Assembly: GCA_003445855.1 (NCBI GenBank)
Contig: DMCG01000204.1
Span: forward strand, 18,033 to 26,769
Reading direction: 5' to 3'
Source of the DNA: Spartobacteria bacterium
GTDB taxonomy: Bacteria > Verrucomicrobiota > Verrucomicrobiia > Chthoniobacterales > UBA10450
DNA length: 8,737 nt
Shown: positions 1-6,986 of the stretch, one piece after another
Layout: every line of letters starts with the position of its first letter
How positions within the stretch are numbered: position 1 is the stretch's first letter
Notes under the pieces: model-generated
The model's input: the letters and a program-made list of their open reading frames with translations, nothing else
What the model was told of the DNA's origin: nothing
The model's database searches: none
Program-made: the position numbers and the translations under genes

Positions 1-695
1 CCATGCCTGAACCCATGCTTGAACCCATGCTTGAACCGACCCAAACCCCAACCGCTGCTCCAGTAATCAGAACCCCAGCCGCCCCAGGCACGATACAACC
101 AGCTGGCGCCATGCAAACCGCCGTGCAGATCACTTTCTCATTTGAGATCGCCTCGATGCAACTCACGCCAACCTTCAAGATGGGCGCTTTGCAAGTACGG
201 CCGACATCCAAGATTGTTACGATGCGCTTGGCTCCTTCCCAGCAGCCGCAGCCGGCGATGAATTTGCAGGTCACTTTCGAGATCGCAAAGATTCAGCCCA
301 CAGGAGGGGCGCTTGGCACTCTTCGGCTGATCCCGTCTCAGCAGCAGAGGCCCACGGCCACCGGTTCGCCTTCGTTCACGGTGACAGGATTGCAACTTGT
401 CTCGAACTTTGAGGCCGCGCCTGTCCAACTTACTCCATCGCAGCAAGGCCAAGCTTCCGTTCTGGTGACAGCAACGTTCCAGATTGCGACCGTCGAGTTT
501 TCGCCATCGTTTGAGATCGCATCCATTATGCTGAATTCGACTTCCAAACAGGTTGCCGTGCAACTGCCCGGGGCCGGTCCCGGCCCAGGAGACGGCGCTC
601 CGATGTTCGAGATTGCAAATCTGCAACTCACCGCCGGCGGCGATATCGGAATGATGCAGCTCAATTTGCTCGGTCACGGCCCGAAGCGGGCGTGA
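1..695 (+). CDS. Unrecognised Pro/Thr-rich beta-repeat protein (5' end probably outside window)
   Basis: I do not recognise this family. The frame is open from the window edge and stops with TGA at 693-695. The first visible Met codons (3, 15, 27) lie inside a tandem EPML repeat, so the true start is probably upstream. Numbered from the Met at 3 (230 residues), residues 1-36 are Pro/Thr/Ala-rich and linker-like. Residues 47-221 hold about twelve degenerate units of 11-12 residues, approximately F-[EKQ]-[IM]-A-x-[MLV]-Q-L-x-P-[ST], for example FEIASMQLTPT (47-57), FKMGALQVRPTS (58-69), FEAAPVQLTPSQQ (136-148) and FEIASIMLNSTS (170-181). The alternating polar/hydrophobic pattern suggests short beta strands, perhaps a beta-solenoid or an amphipathic sheet. 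There is no Cys, Trp or Tyr and little charge, and I see no catalytic motif or membrane segment. It is convergent with the rest of the window. An antisense ORF covers 138-677, but the regular repeat favours the + frame. Function unknown; an exported or surface role is only a guess. Confidence 0.62.
   Translation, partial: MPEPMLEPMLEPTQTPTAAPVIRTPAAPGTIQPAGAMQTAVQITFSFEIASMQLTPTFKMGALQVRPTSKIVTMRLAPSQQPQPAMNLQVTFEIAKIQPTGGALGTLRLIPSQQQRPTATGSPSFTVTGLQLVSNFEAAPVQLTPSQQGQASVLVTATFQIATVEFSPSFEIASIMLNSTSKQVAVQLPGAGPGPGDGAPMFEIANLQLTAGGDIGMMQLNLLGHGPKRA
9..37 (+). repeat. Tandem 12-bp repeat encoding EPML units
   Basis: The 12-mer gaacccatgctt occurs at 9-20 and 21-32 and is followed by a partial third copy (gaacc, 33-37). 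In frame it encodes Glu-Pro-Met-Leu repeats. It continues to the left edge in degenerate form, so the array may extend beyond the window. It makes the start codon of the surrounding gene ambiguous. Confidence 0.75.
141..665 (+). repeat. Degenerate beta-strand-like repeat domain (about 12 units)
   Basis: Units of about 33-36 bp recur, often beginning with a ttYgagatYgc-like core that encodes FEIA: near 141, at about 276 and 513, and at about 606 as ttcgagattgc. Each is followed by codons for M/L-Q-L and a Pro/Ser turn. The units are diverged at DNA level but conserved in hydrophobic pattern, which points to an old, structurally constrained protein repeat rather than recent tandem duplication. 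Some neighbouring units pair into a 22-24 residue super-repeat. Confidence 0.6.
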
Positions 696-699
696 TTTA
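674..699 (+). terminator. Bulged GC-rich hairpin over the stop codon, weak T-tract
   Basis: TCAC (674-677), a bulged G (678), GCCCG (679-683), loop AAG (684-686), CGGGC (687-691) and GTGA (692-695) form a nine-pair stem with one bulge, followed directly by TTTAG. The distal arm includes the TGA stop of the repeat-protein gene. The position between convergent genes suits transcription termination, but the T-run is only three bases, so an intrinsic terminator is uncertain. Confidence 0.4.
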
Positions 700-768
700 G
701 CGGACCTCGGGCACTCCCAACGGCAAATCCGTGTTGCTACTCGGCGGCGTGGCGCGGGCGTATGTTCT

Positions 769-1896
769 CTACGCTTTTGTGAAGCGCCTGGTAAAGCGTC
801 CGCGATTTAAAGATCGTAGCTGTTTGGGCAGAAATTCTCCGTCTCGCCGGATCAATTTACCGTCGAAATAAATTTCTCCGCCGCCATATTCTGGCCGCTG
901 GATGCCGACCATGTCCCAATGGACCTGGCTTCGATTTCCATTGTCGGCCTCTTCGTAAGCTTGGCCGGGCGTGAAATGGAACGAGCCAGCAATTTTCTCA
1001 TCGAACAAGATGTCCCGCATCGGTTCCAGAACATGCGGATTAAACCCGAGCGAAAACTCACCGATATAACGGGCGCCGGCATCTGAATCGAGAATCTTGT
1101 TCAGTTTCTTAGTTCGATTGCTTGTGGCATTGACAATCTTTCCAGCGCGAAACTCCAAGCGGATTCCATCGAAACTAATGCCCTGATAAATGCTCGCTGC
1201 GTTGAAAGTAACATGCCCCTGAACGGAATCCTTCACGGGACAACTGAAAACCTCGCCGTCGGGAATATTGCGATCACCCCCGCAAATCACAGCCGGAATT
1301 CCTTTGATGCTGAAGCGGAGCTCGGTCCCCGGCCCTTTAACCTCGACGCGATCCGTCTTTTCCATCAGCGCCTTGAGCGCTTTCATACCAGGTTGCAGTT
1401 TGCGATAATCCAGGGTGCAGACTGTGAAGTAAAAGTCTTCGAAGGCCTCCGTGCTCATTCCGGCAAGTTGCGCCATCGACGGCGTCGGCCAGCGCAAGAC
1501 TACCCACTTCGTTTTTTTAACTCTTTGGTCTTGCACCGGCCGCATTGTCTTGGCGACCAATTTCATCCGCTCCGCCGGCACGTCCGATAATTCAGTGATG
1601 TTGTTGCTGCCACGCAGCGCAATATACGCGCTCATCTTTTTCATCCGTGCCAGCTCATGGTTTGCCACCAGCTTTAGTTGTCGATCCGACGCCCCGAGTG
1701 CAAGAACGCGGTTGACTTGCGCGCGGTGAATTTGCACGAAGGGAATTGCACCAACGTTTCGCGCCGCCCGGATGAGCGCGATGGTCATTTCATCAGGGAC
1801 GTCGAACGCTTCGATCAAAACGTTTTCGTTGCGCTTAAGTCGAATGGAATAGCCAACAAGAAGTTTGGCGAGCGTGTCGAAGCGGGCATCATGCAT
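769..1896 (-). CDS. M29-family metallo-aminopeptidase (AmpS/PepS-like)
   Basis: A 375-residue cytosolic exopeptidase of the thermophilic-aminopeptidase (M29) family, which removes N-terminal residues from peptides with a two-metal centre. The N-terminus ([20 protein letters not shown]) is family-typical and supports the ATG at 1894-1896. The C-terminal half carries the expected metal and catalytic pattern: Glu215 in IPDGEVF, Glu280 in [10 protein letters not shown], His307 and Tyr314 in FHFTPGQAY, and His326/Asp328 in VHWDMVG. Thus every ligand type of the family is present. The last 30 residues are rich in Arg and Lys ([15 protein letters not shown]) and probably form a flexible basic tail. 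No signal peptide is visible. The gene lies 61 bp downstream of rsmB on the same strand, is the last gene of the leftward series, and faces the repeat-protein gene. No Shine-Dalgarno sequence precedes the ATG. Family assignment is strong; substrate preference cannot be read from sequence. Confidence 0.9.
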   Translation of the reverse strand: MHDARFDTLAKLLVGYSIRLKRNENVLIEAFDVPDEMTIALIRAARNVGAIPFVQIHRAQVNRVLALGASDRQLKLVANHELARMKKMSAYIALRGSNNITELSDVPAERMKLVAKTMRPVQDQRVKKTKWVVLRWPTPSMAQLAGMSTEAFEDFYFTVCTLDYRKLQPGMKALKALMEKTDRVEVKGPGTELRFSIKGIPAVICGGDRNIPDGEVFSCPVKDSVQGHVTFNAASIYQGISFDGIRLEFRAGKIVNATSNRTKKLNKILDSDAGARYIGEFSLGFNPHVLEPMRDILFDEKIAGSFHFTPGQAYEEADNGNRSQVHWDMVGIQRPEYGGGEIYFDGKLIRRDGEFLPKQLRSLNRGRFTRRFTKA

Positions 1897-1943
1897 AAGA
1901 GGTTATGATTCCATTGGACGCGACGGATGCAACCCAGGGCTGA

Positions 1944-1967
1944 GACCGGCACTGCACCTAGCCGGTC
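1944..1967 (-). other. Perfect 7-bp inverted repeat around the rsmB stop codon
   Basis: GACCGGC (1944-1950) and GCCGGTC (1961-1967) are perfect inverted repeats separated by ten bases. The rsmB stop (TAG on the - strand, 1958-1960) lies in the loop. No T-tract follows on either strand, so it is not a classical intrinsic terminator. It could be a processing or mRNA-stability hairpin between rsmB and the aminopeptidase gene, or chance in GC-rich DNA. Confidence 0.35.
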
Positions 1968-3223
1968 CGGATAAGTTTCGCTGCAAACGCACCATCAAAA
2001 CCGTCCCGAAACGGAAGCGACGATTGAACTTCCATCCGTCGCGAGTTTGCAAATTCACGCAAGAGTTGCTGCACGACCTTTTCATTTTCTTCAGGTTCAA
2101 GACTGCACGTGCTATAGACAAGCACTCCGCCAGTCTTCAATAAACCGAGCGCTGTGCGAACAATTTTGAGTTGCTGTTTTTGCATGCGAACAAAGTCCGC
2201 TGCTCTTATTCGCCATCGGACATCCACGCGGCGTCGCATCACTCCAGTGTTGCTGCAAGGGGCGTCAATCAAAACGCGATCGAAAGGAGCGATCGCAACA
2301 ATTTCTTTTGGGATGCGCCCGCGTGTCCAATCGAAACGAAAAACGCGAGCAATTCCGGCGCCGAGTCGCGCGAGATTTTCTTCGAGAACGCGGACGCGCT
2401 CCGCTGCCCGGTCGCAGGCCACGATCCCGCCGCGATTTCGCATGAGCTCCGCGATGTGACTTGTCTTTCCACCCGGCGCCGCACACACGTCGAGAATTTT
2501 TTCTCCAGGTTGCGGATCGAGAAGCTGGCAAGCAATGGCTGTACTCGGGTCTTGAATGTAGCAATGACCCTGAGCGAGGGCCTCGGTTGGGAACGTATGA
2601 AATTCCACAAAATGTGGATTGCCCGATAACGGTCGCGATTCGGGATAAGCCCGACGAAAGCTTTCCCGACCGATTTTCAATCGATTGATGCGGGCATACA
2701 GAGGCGGCGGGCGGTTATTCCAGGTGCACAACGCTTCCGCGGCTTGGGGTCCGAAGTTCTGTTCCCAACGTGCGACCAGAAATCGTGGATGAGAGGTGCG
2801 GATCGCCAAGCACTGCGCGTTTGCTTGCGAACGCAATTCATCTTGCCGACGTGCCGCCGTCCGAAGGATTGCGTTGATCAATGCCCGACGGCTTTTCGGC
2901 GCGAGCTCGACCGTTTCGTGGACGGCCGCGTGTTCAGGTGTTTTGAGAAAAAAGAGCTGATAAAGACCGAGTCGAAGAAGATCGCGAAGATCGACATCGA
3001 GCGGAGACTTGCGCAGGCAACCGATCCAGAAATCAAGCAGGGTTGCGTTACGCAGGACGCCGTAAAATAACTCCAGAGTAAAAGCGCGGTCCCGCACGTC
3101 GAGCTCCGTCTGAGCCAGCAGCTTCGCAATGACCGAATCGGCAAAGCGCTTTTCGGTTCGCCATGCCCGCAGCGCTGCCAGCGCGGTCCGGCGAGCGGAC
3201 GGTTGTGCCCTGCGCTTCGCCAC
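1958..3223 (-). CDS. rsmB: 16S rRNA (cytosine-967-C5)-methyltransferase RsmB
   Basis: A 421-residue SAM-dependent methyltransferase that makes m5C967 in 16S rRNA; the E. coli protein has about 429 residues. Residues 1 to about 135 form the NusB-like RNA-binding domain typical of RsmB (ELFYGVLRN at 51-59, LLRLGLYQLFFL at 82-93, AVHETVELA at 100-108). The Rossmann methyltransferase domain follows: SAM motif I DVCAAPGGKT (245-254); motif IV DAPCSNTG (320-327), whose Cys323 releases the product; and motif VI YSTCS (370-374), whose Cys373 is the expected nucleophile attacking C6 of cytosine. The C-terminus (DGFDGAFAAKLIR) matches the family's final strand. The start is a GTG at 3221-3223, 11 bp after the ugd stop; no in-frame ATG offers a better N-terminus and no clear ribosome-binding site is visible. 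The NusB-like domain distinguishes it from RsmF or other NOL1/NOP2/Sun enzymes. Co-transcription with ugd is likely from the short gap. Confidence 0.95.
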   Translation of the reverse strand: MAKRRAQPSARRTALAALRAWRTEKRFADSVIAKLLAQTELDVRDRAFTLELFYGVLRNATLLDFWIGCLRKSPLDVDLRDLLRLGLYQLFFLKTPEHAAVHETVELAPKSRRALINAILRTAARRQDELRSQANAQCLAIRTSHPRFLVARWEQNFGPQAAEALCTWNNRPPPLYARINRLKIGRESFRRAYPESRPLSGNPHFVEFHTFPTEALAQGHCYIQDPSTAIACQLLDPQPGEKILDVCAAPGGKTSHIAELMRNRGGIVACDRAAERVRVLEENLARLGAGIARVFRFDWTRGRIPKEIVAIAPFDRVLIDAPCSNTGVMRRRVDVRWRIRAADFVRMQKQQLKIVRTALGLLKTGGVLVYSTCSLEPEENEKVVQQLLREFANSRRMEVQSSLPFRDGFDGAFAAKLIRTG

Positions 3224-3234
3224 GGATGACGCGC

Positions 3235-4548
3235 TCAGTGTGGTGTGACGCTGGCGCGACCGATGGAATGATAGCGGAAACCGAGCTGGCCCATCGTCTC
3301 GGGATCAAACAGATTTCGCCCATCAAAGACGATCGGCGTCGTCATTTTTTCCTTTACCAGAGCAAGATCGACATTGGCGAATTCGCTCCATTCGGTGGCG
3401 ATAATCAGCGCTTCGGCGCCATCGACCGCTTCGAGAGCAGAAGCTGCGAAGGCGACGCCCTCAATGGTCTTCACCTCGCGTGCCCTTTCCATACCTTTTG
3501 GATCGTACGCGGTGACGTGCGCACCTTCGCGCAACAGATTGGCCACGAGCTCAATCGCGACGGAGGAGCGAATATCGTCGGTATCCGGTTTAAACGTCAG
3601 CCCCCAGACAGCGATTTTCTTTTCGCGCAGGACCCAAAGCGTTTCGCGTATGACCTTGAGAAAACGCTCTTTTTGCGCTGTGTTTATCCGCTGCACTTCC
3701 TTCAGCAAATTAAATGGAACACCAAGTTGTTCGCTGATCGTGATAAATGCGGCGATGTCTTTTGGGAAACATGAGCCGCCGTAGCCGATTCCAGCATTGA
3801 GGAAATCGCGACCAATGCGCCGGTCCATTCCAATTCCGTCAGCGACTTTTTCGATATCGGCGCCGCTTGCCTCACAAATCGCCGAGACCGCGTTGATGTA
3901 GGAAATTTTCAGCGCCAGAAATGAATTTGCGGCGTGTTTGATGAGCTCGGCGCTGTTAATGTCGGTGACGAGAATTGGCGCCATGAATGGTTCGTAGACC
4001 TTTTTCATCAGCTGGATGGCGTGTTCGCTTTGCGCCCCAATCACAATCCGGTCCGGATGCATCAAATCGGCCACGGCGCAGCCTTCGCGCAAAAACTCAG
4101 GATTGCTGACAACATCAAACTTCGCGCGATGGCGATTGTAACGTTTGATGGATGTGGCGACTTTTTCGCCTGTTTTCACAGGCACAGTGCTTTTATCGAC
4201 AATTACGCGGTAGCTGGTCAAGACGCCTGCAATCTCGCGCGCGACTTTTTCGATGAAGCTAAGATCGACATCGCCATTCGGCTGTTGCGGAGTGGGCACG
4301 GCAATGAAAACGATCTGTGAATTTTCGACACCTTCGCGAATGCTGCCGGTAAAACGCAACCGATGGGCGGAGACGTTGCGATGGATCACCTCCTCGAGGC
4401 CAGGTTCGTAGATCGGCACTTTGCCGGCCTGCAGTGCGTCGATTTTTCGAGGATCGTTGTCGACGCACAAAACGTTGTGGCCAACGTCGGCGAAGCAAGC
4501 GCCGGTAACAAGACCGACGTAACCCGAACCAATGATTGAAATGTCCAT
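3235..4548 (-). CDS. ugd: UDP-glucose 6-dehydrogenase
   Basis: A 437-residue cytosolic enzyme that oxidises UDP-glucose twice with NAD+ to give UDP-glucuronate, a precursor for LPS, capsule or exopolysaccharide sugars. The N-terminal Rossmann domain begins at once (MDISIIGSGYVGLVTG; dinucleotide loop GSGYVG at 7-12). Next come VPTP (84-87), DKSTVPVKTG (118-127), NPEFLREG (149-156; Glu151), the central-helix motif ELIKHAANSFLALK (201-214; Lys204), and GGSCFPKD (257-264) with the catalytic Cys260. The C-terminal UDP-binding domain has GLTFKPDTDDIR (316-327) and FDGRN (408-412). All key residues are present, so it should be active. I chose the ATG at 4546-4548 because it directly precedes the first beta strand; a 40-residue upstream extension would run into the end of lptD and has no family counterpart. 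It follows lptD by 88 bp and precedes rsmB by 11 bp. GDP-mannose dehydrogenase is a paralogous alternative, but the overall pattern fits Ugd better. Confidence 0.96.
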   Translation of the reverse strand: MDISIIGSGYVGLVTGACFADVGHNVLCVDNDPRKIDALQAGKVPIYEPGLEEVIHRNVSAHRLRFTGSIREGVENSQIVFIAVPTPQQPNGDVDLSFIEKVAREIAGVLTSYRVIVDKSTVPVKTGEKVATSIKRYNRHRAKFDVVSNPEFLREGCAVADLMHPDRIVIGAQSEHAIQLMKKVYEPFMAPILVTDINSAELIKHAANSFLALKISYINAVSAICEASGADIEKVADGIGMDRRIGRDFLNAGIGYGGSCFPKDIAAFITISEQLGVPFNLLKEVQRINTAQKERFLKVIRETLWVLREKKIAVWGLTFKPDTDDIRSSVAIELVANLLREGAHVTAYDPKGMERAREVKTIEGVAFAASALEAVDGAEALIIATEWSEFANVDLALVKEKMTTPIVFDGRNLFDPETMGQLGFRYHSIGRASVTPH

Positions 4549-4636
4549 AGCGAATGAAGTGGCACCGCGACTCAGTCGCAGTGAAGCAGGGGCCGGGCCG
4601 AGGCGAGAGAGCGTAACATTCTTCGTACCATCTCGC

Positions 4637-6883
4637 TCATGGGCCCTGGCCTGCCCCCGCGGGATCAAAATTCAAATCGAAGCCGAATTTCGGAAATGCT
4701 TTGAGCGTGAAGGTAAATACCACGCCATATTCTTTTACACCAGCGTTGTCTCGAATCACGGCGCCGAATGAGGCTACCCAGTTTGTTAGATCGCGATAAA
4801 CAGAGTAACGCTGCTGCTCGAGAACTCCGGTTGCTTCTTCGTACACCTCTTGGGCGCCCACGCCCCAGTTTTCATCGAGGCGATAATATCCGCCCACGAC
4901 GAACAAACTGCTGTCCAGGAAGGAGGGGTTGTCATTCAAATAGCGATGCCCAACGTTGAATTGCAAATTCGCCATCGGTTGCACAACCACGCTCGTATTG
5001 ACTTCAGTAAAACCCTTGTCGAAAGCCGGAATTTGAGAGTTGACCGTGAACGCGACCCACGGCACCGGCGCGAAGCGAATATTGCTAAAAAAGTTCGAAT
5101 ATGGCGTGCGATCGTACGGGTCGTGAAAGTTGACGTCAAAAAAAGTATCGACTTCGAGCCAGGTGACCGTTTGATCGTCGCGCCGCGTCTCGAGGCGATT
5201 GCGGACGCCGAGACGCCAAATCGTCCATTCGTCGATTGAATCGATCGAGGTGAATTGTGGAAAATCGATCGGTCGCAGTTGCGTGGACGGCTCAAATCGA
5301 TCGAACTGCAGAATCGAAGCCGGGTTGGGGCCATTTTCCGAAACGTAAGAGAAGTTGGTGTATGGTTGGATAACGTGAAGAAGCCCGTCGAGGCCAAACG
5401 CCCGGCTTTGTACATCCTCCCAATCGCGCGAGACTTTGAAAGACGCTTCTGCTCCGGCGTTAAAGACCGGCCGGAATGTGTCGCCCCCAAAAACGATTGG
5501 CTTCGCGAGTGTCGGATCCGGCAGAAGGAAATCAGGCACCAGCGGATTTGAGCTTGGCCCGAAGATTGTTTTTCCGAGGTCGCGGGTTTCGGTATAGTAG
5601 GTGCCTCGGAAACCGATGCGCGGCACGATGGAAAGCCAGCCGAAGTAAGTGTTCGGATAAAGGAGCTGGTGGAAAGTATCGAGACGAGTCGCGCCATAAC
5701 TCTCAAAGAGCGAGCCGACGGGAAATTCTCGTCGCAGGTCAGCAAATCCGCTCTCGCCTTCGTAGAAAATAGGCCCACCAAAAAGGGCGTGCCGCTTGAT
5801 GTCCAGAACCACTTCGGGCAAACGTTCTGTTTGCTCGAAGAAATTGTTTGCCTGAAAACGCGCGATCCCGGTTAGCGTGTAAAATGAGTCCGTTTTGGCT
5901 AACGCGACCACATTATCGGGAACAGGATTGATGCGGAACTCATTTTGATAGAAGTCCTGCATAAGGAAGCTATCGCTCAGCTTCGTAACGTCGATAATGC
6001 CGTAGATGTCATCAGTGAACTCTGTCCGATCCTCCAGGCTAAGTCGGTATCGCCCGGTCGGAACTGCGCCGCGCGGCAGGGCCGTTCGATTCAGCAGTGG
6101 ATTTTGGTCCTGTAGATAATAGGTCTTGAGCTTGGCCCAGCTGCTGTTGTCTTTGCCGTAATCGATGTCCGATTCGAACCCGATGGCCACGCCGCGACGG
6201 ACCCGATAGTCTAGCCGAACCCGGCCTTTGATGTTCTCACGGATCGGGAAGGTCACTTGAGTGAGAAGCGATGGTCCCCATGAACTCAAAAAGGCCGGTG
6301 AGACCGTAAAGCTGAACGCATCACTGAGCGATTGGTACAAATAAGGCCACCAAAAAATCGGCACGTCGCCAACGTAGAAGGTCACGTTTTGAAAAACGAC
6401 ACGGTCTTTCTCGTAAACGCGAATCGTCCGCGCCCGAAGATGGAAATCGGCATTCGGCGAATCATGCGTTGTGAAGGTTCCGTTCTCTACCAAGTAGCCG
6501 TTCTCGGAAATTTCGCTGACATTTTGACCGCCAACAAAGTATGGATCCGATTCGGTTCGCATGCTGGTCGCGCGAATCTGTTTTGTGTCGATGTTGTAAA
6601 CGCCGCGATCGGCCAGGTAAAGATCGACATCGCGATAGATTCGCACATGGCCTTCCGCCAGCACTTCGTGTGTGCGCGAATTGTACTGCGCATAATCGGC
6701 ATAGATATCCGTGTCGCCGACATGAATGGCGACATTGTCTCGCGCTGTGGCCAGCCCATCCTCATAGCGGGTTTCGCCGGTCGACGTGATTTCGACGGGC
6801 GAATTTTCCGGAGTCTTGATTGCTCCCTTGGCCAAACCAACTGCCAAAAGCAGTGCAAGGAATAAACGAGCCGGCATTCGCAT
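4637..6883 (-). CDS. lptD: LPS-assembly outer-membrane protein LptD
   Basis: LptD is the outer-membrane beta-barrel that, with the lipoprotein LptE, inserts lipopolysaccharide into the outer leaflet. From the chosen ATG (6881-6883) the protein has 748 residues, close to the 784 of E. coli LptD. Residues 1-21 form a clear signal peptide (MRMPAR, then the hydrophobic run LFLALLLAVGLA, then AKGA). Residues about 33-105 are an OstA/LptA-like jellyroll (TSTGETRYEDGLATARDNV, ADYAQYNSRTHEVLAEGHV). VGDVPIFWWPYLYQS (171-185) is the conserved junction to the barrel. From about 205 onward aromatic-rich alternating strands continue almost to the end; the last aromatic is Phe739, followed by a short Gly/Pro tail. 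There is no cysteine anywhere, so the inter-domain disulfides of E. coli LptD cannot form. An ATG at 6875-6877 is equally compatible with the signal peptide; ATG 6953-6955 or TTG 6959-6961 would add 24-26 residues. The gene lies 103 bp after the KS-beta stop and 88 bp before ugd. Confidence 0.88.
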   Translation of the reverse strand: MRMPARLFLALLLAVGLAKGAIKTPENSPVEITSTGETRYEDGLATARDNVAIHVGDTDIYADYAQYNSRTHEVLAEGHVRIYRDVDLYLADRGVYNIDTKQIRATSMRTESDPYFVGGQNVSEISENGYLVENGTFTTHDSPNADFHLRARTIRVYEKDRVVFQNVTFYVGDVPIFWWPYLYQSLSDAFSFTVSPAFLSSWGPSLLTQVTFPIRENIKGRVRLDYRVRRGVAIGFESDIDYGKDNSSWAKLKTYYLQDQNPLLNRTALPRGAVPTGRYRLSLEDRTEFTDDIYGIIDVTKLSDSFLMQDFYQNEFRINPVPDNVVALAKTDSFYTLTGIARFQANNFFEQTERLPEVVLDIKRHALFGGPIFYEGESGFADLRREFPVGSLFESYGATRLDTFHQLLYPNTYFGWLSIVPRIGFRGTYYTETRDLGKTIFGPSSNPLVPDFLLPDPTLAKPIVFGGDTFRPVFNAGAEASFKVSRDWEDVQSRAFGLDGLLHVIQPYTNFSYVSENGPNPASILQFDRFEPSTQLRPIDFPQFTSIDSIDEWTIWRLGVRNRLETRRDDQTVTWLEVDTFFDVNFHDPYDRTPYSNFFSNIRFAPVPWVAFTVNSQIPAFDKGFTEVNTSVVVQPMANLQFNVGHRYLNDNPSFLDSSLFVVGGYYRLDENWGVGAQEVYEEATGVLEQQRYSVYRDLTNWVASFGAVIRDNAGVKEYGVVFTFTLKAFPKFGFDLNFDPAGAGQGP

Positions 6884-6970
6884 GGCGGACGCCGAAGGTA
6901 GCGAAGCAAGGGGCTCTTGCAAAGCCAAAAACCGGATGCGAGTGAGGCGGCTCATTTGCAAAGAGGCTGG

Positions 6971-6976
6971 TTCCTC
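6971..6976 (-). promoter_or_regulatory. Possible ribosome-binding site GAGGAA upstream of lptD
   Basis: On the - strand GAGGAA (6976 to 6971) lies nine bases before a TTG (6959-6961) in the lptD frame and 15 bases before an ATG (6953-6955). It is the only Shine-Dalgarno-like sequence seen near any start in the window. It argues for a longer lptD N-terminus, whereas the signal-peptide position argues for the ATG at 6883; the two signals conflict. It also falls in a small GAGG/CCTC hairpin, so chance is possible. Confidence 0.3.
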
Positions 6977-6986
6977 AACAAAACAG

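Noticed and set aside
138..677. 179-codon ORF on the - strand opposite the repeat protein
   Set aside because: Its translation is Arg/Leu/His-rich and only mirrors the DNA repeats; the + frame has the regular hydrophobic pattern, so this is a shadow.
1902..1932. Promoter-like pair on the - strand (TTGCAT at 1932-1927, CATAAC at 1907-1902) before the aminopeptidase
   Set aside because: The spacer is 19 bases, the -10 match is weak, and it lies only a few bases from the ATG; not distinguishable from chance.
3163..3774. 203-codon + strand ORF
   Set aside because: It is antisense to the start of rsmB and the 3' part of ugd, both secure; the translation has no recognisable family character.
4567..4579. 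Short palindrome GCGACT-C-AGTCGC in the lptD-ugd gap
   Set aside because: It is a 13-base isolated palindrome with no T-tract, no second copy and no room for a stable loop; could be chance.
4549..4668. 40-residue N-terminal extension of ugd
   Set aside because: It would overlap the lptD 3' end and put an Arg/Gly-rich leader before the Rossmann strand that normally begins the protein.
4936..5781. 281-codon - strand ORF in another frame of lptD
   Set aside because: Ser/Arg-rich out-of-frame translation fully inside lptD, whose own frame shows jellyroll and barrel features.
6917..6963. Two copies of TTGCAAAG about 40 bp apart upstream of lptD
   Set aside because: Only eight bases, with a palindromic core and no further shared flank; not convincing as an operator pair.
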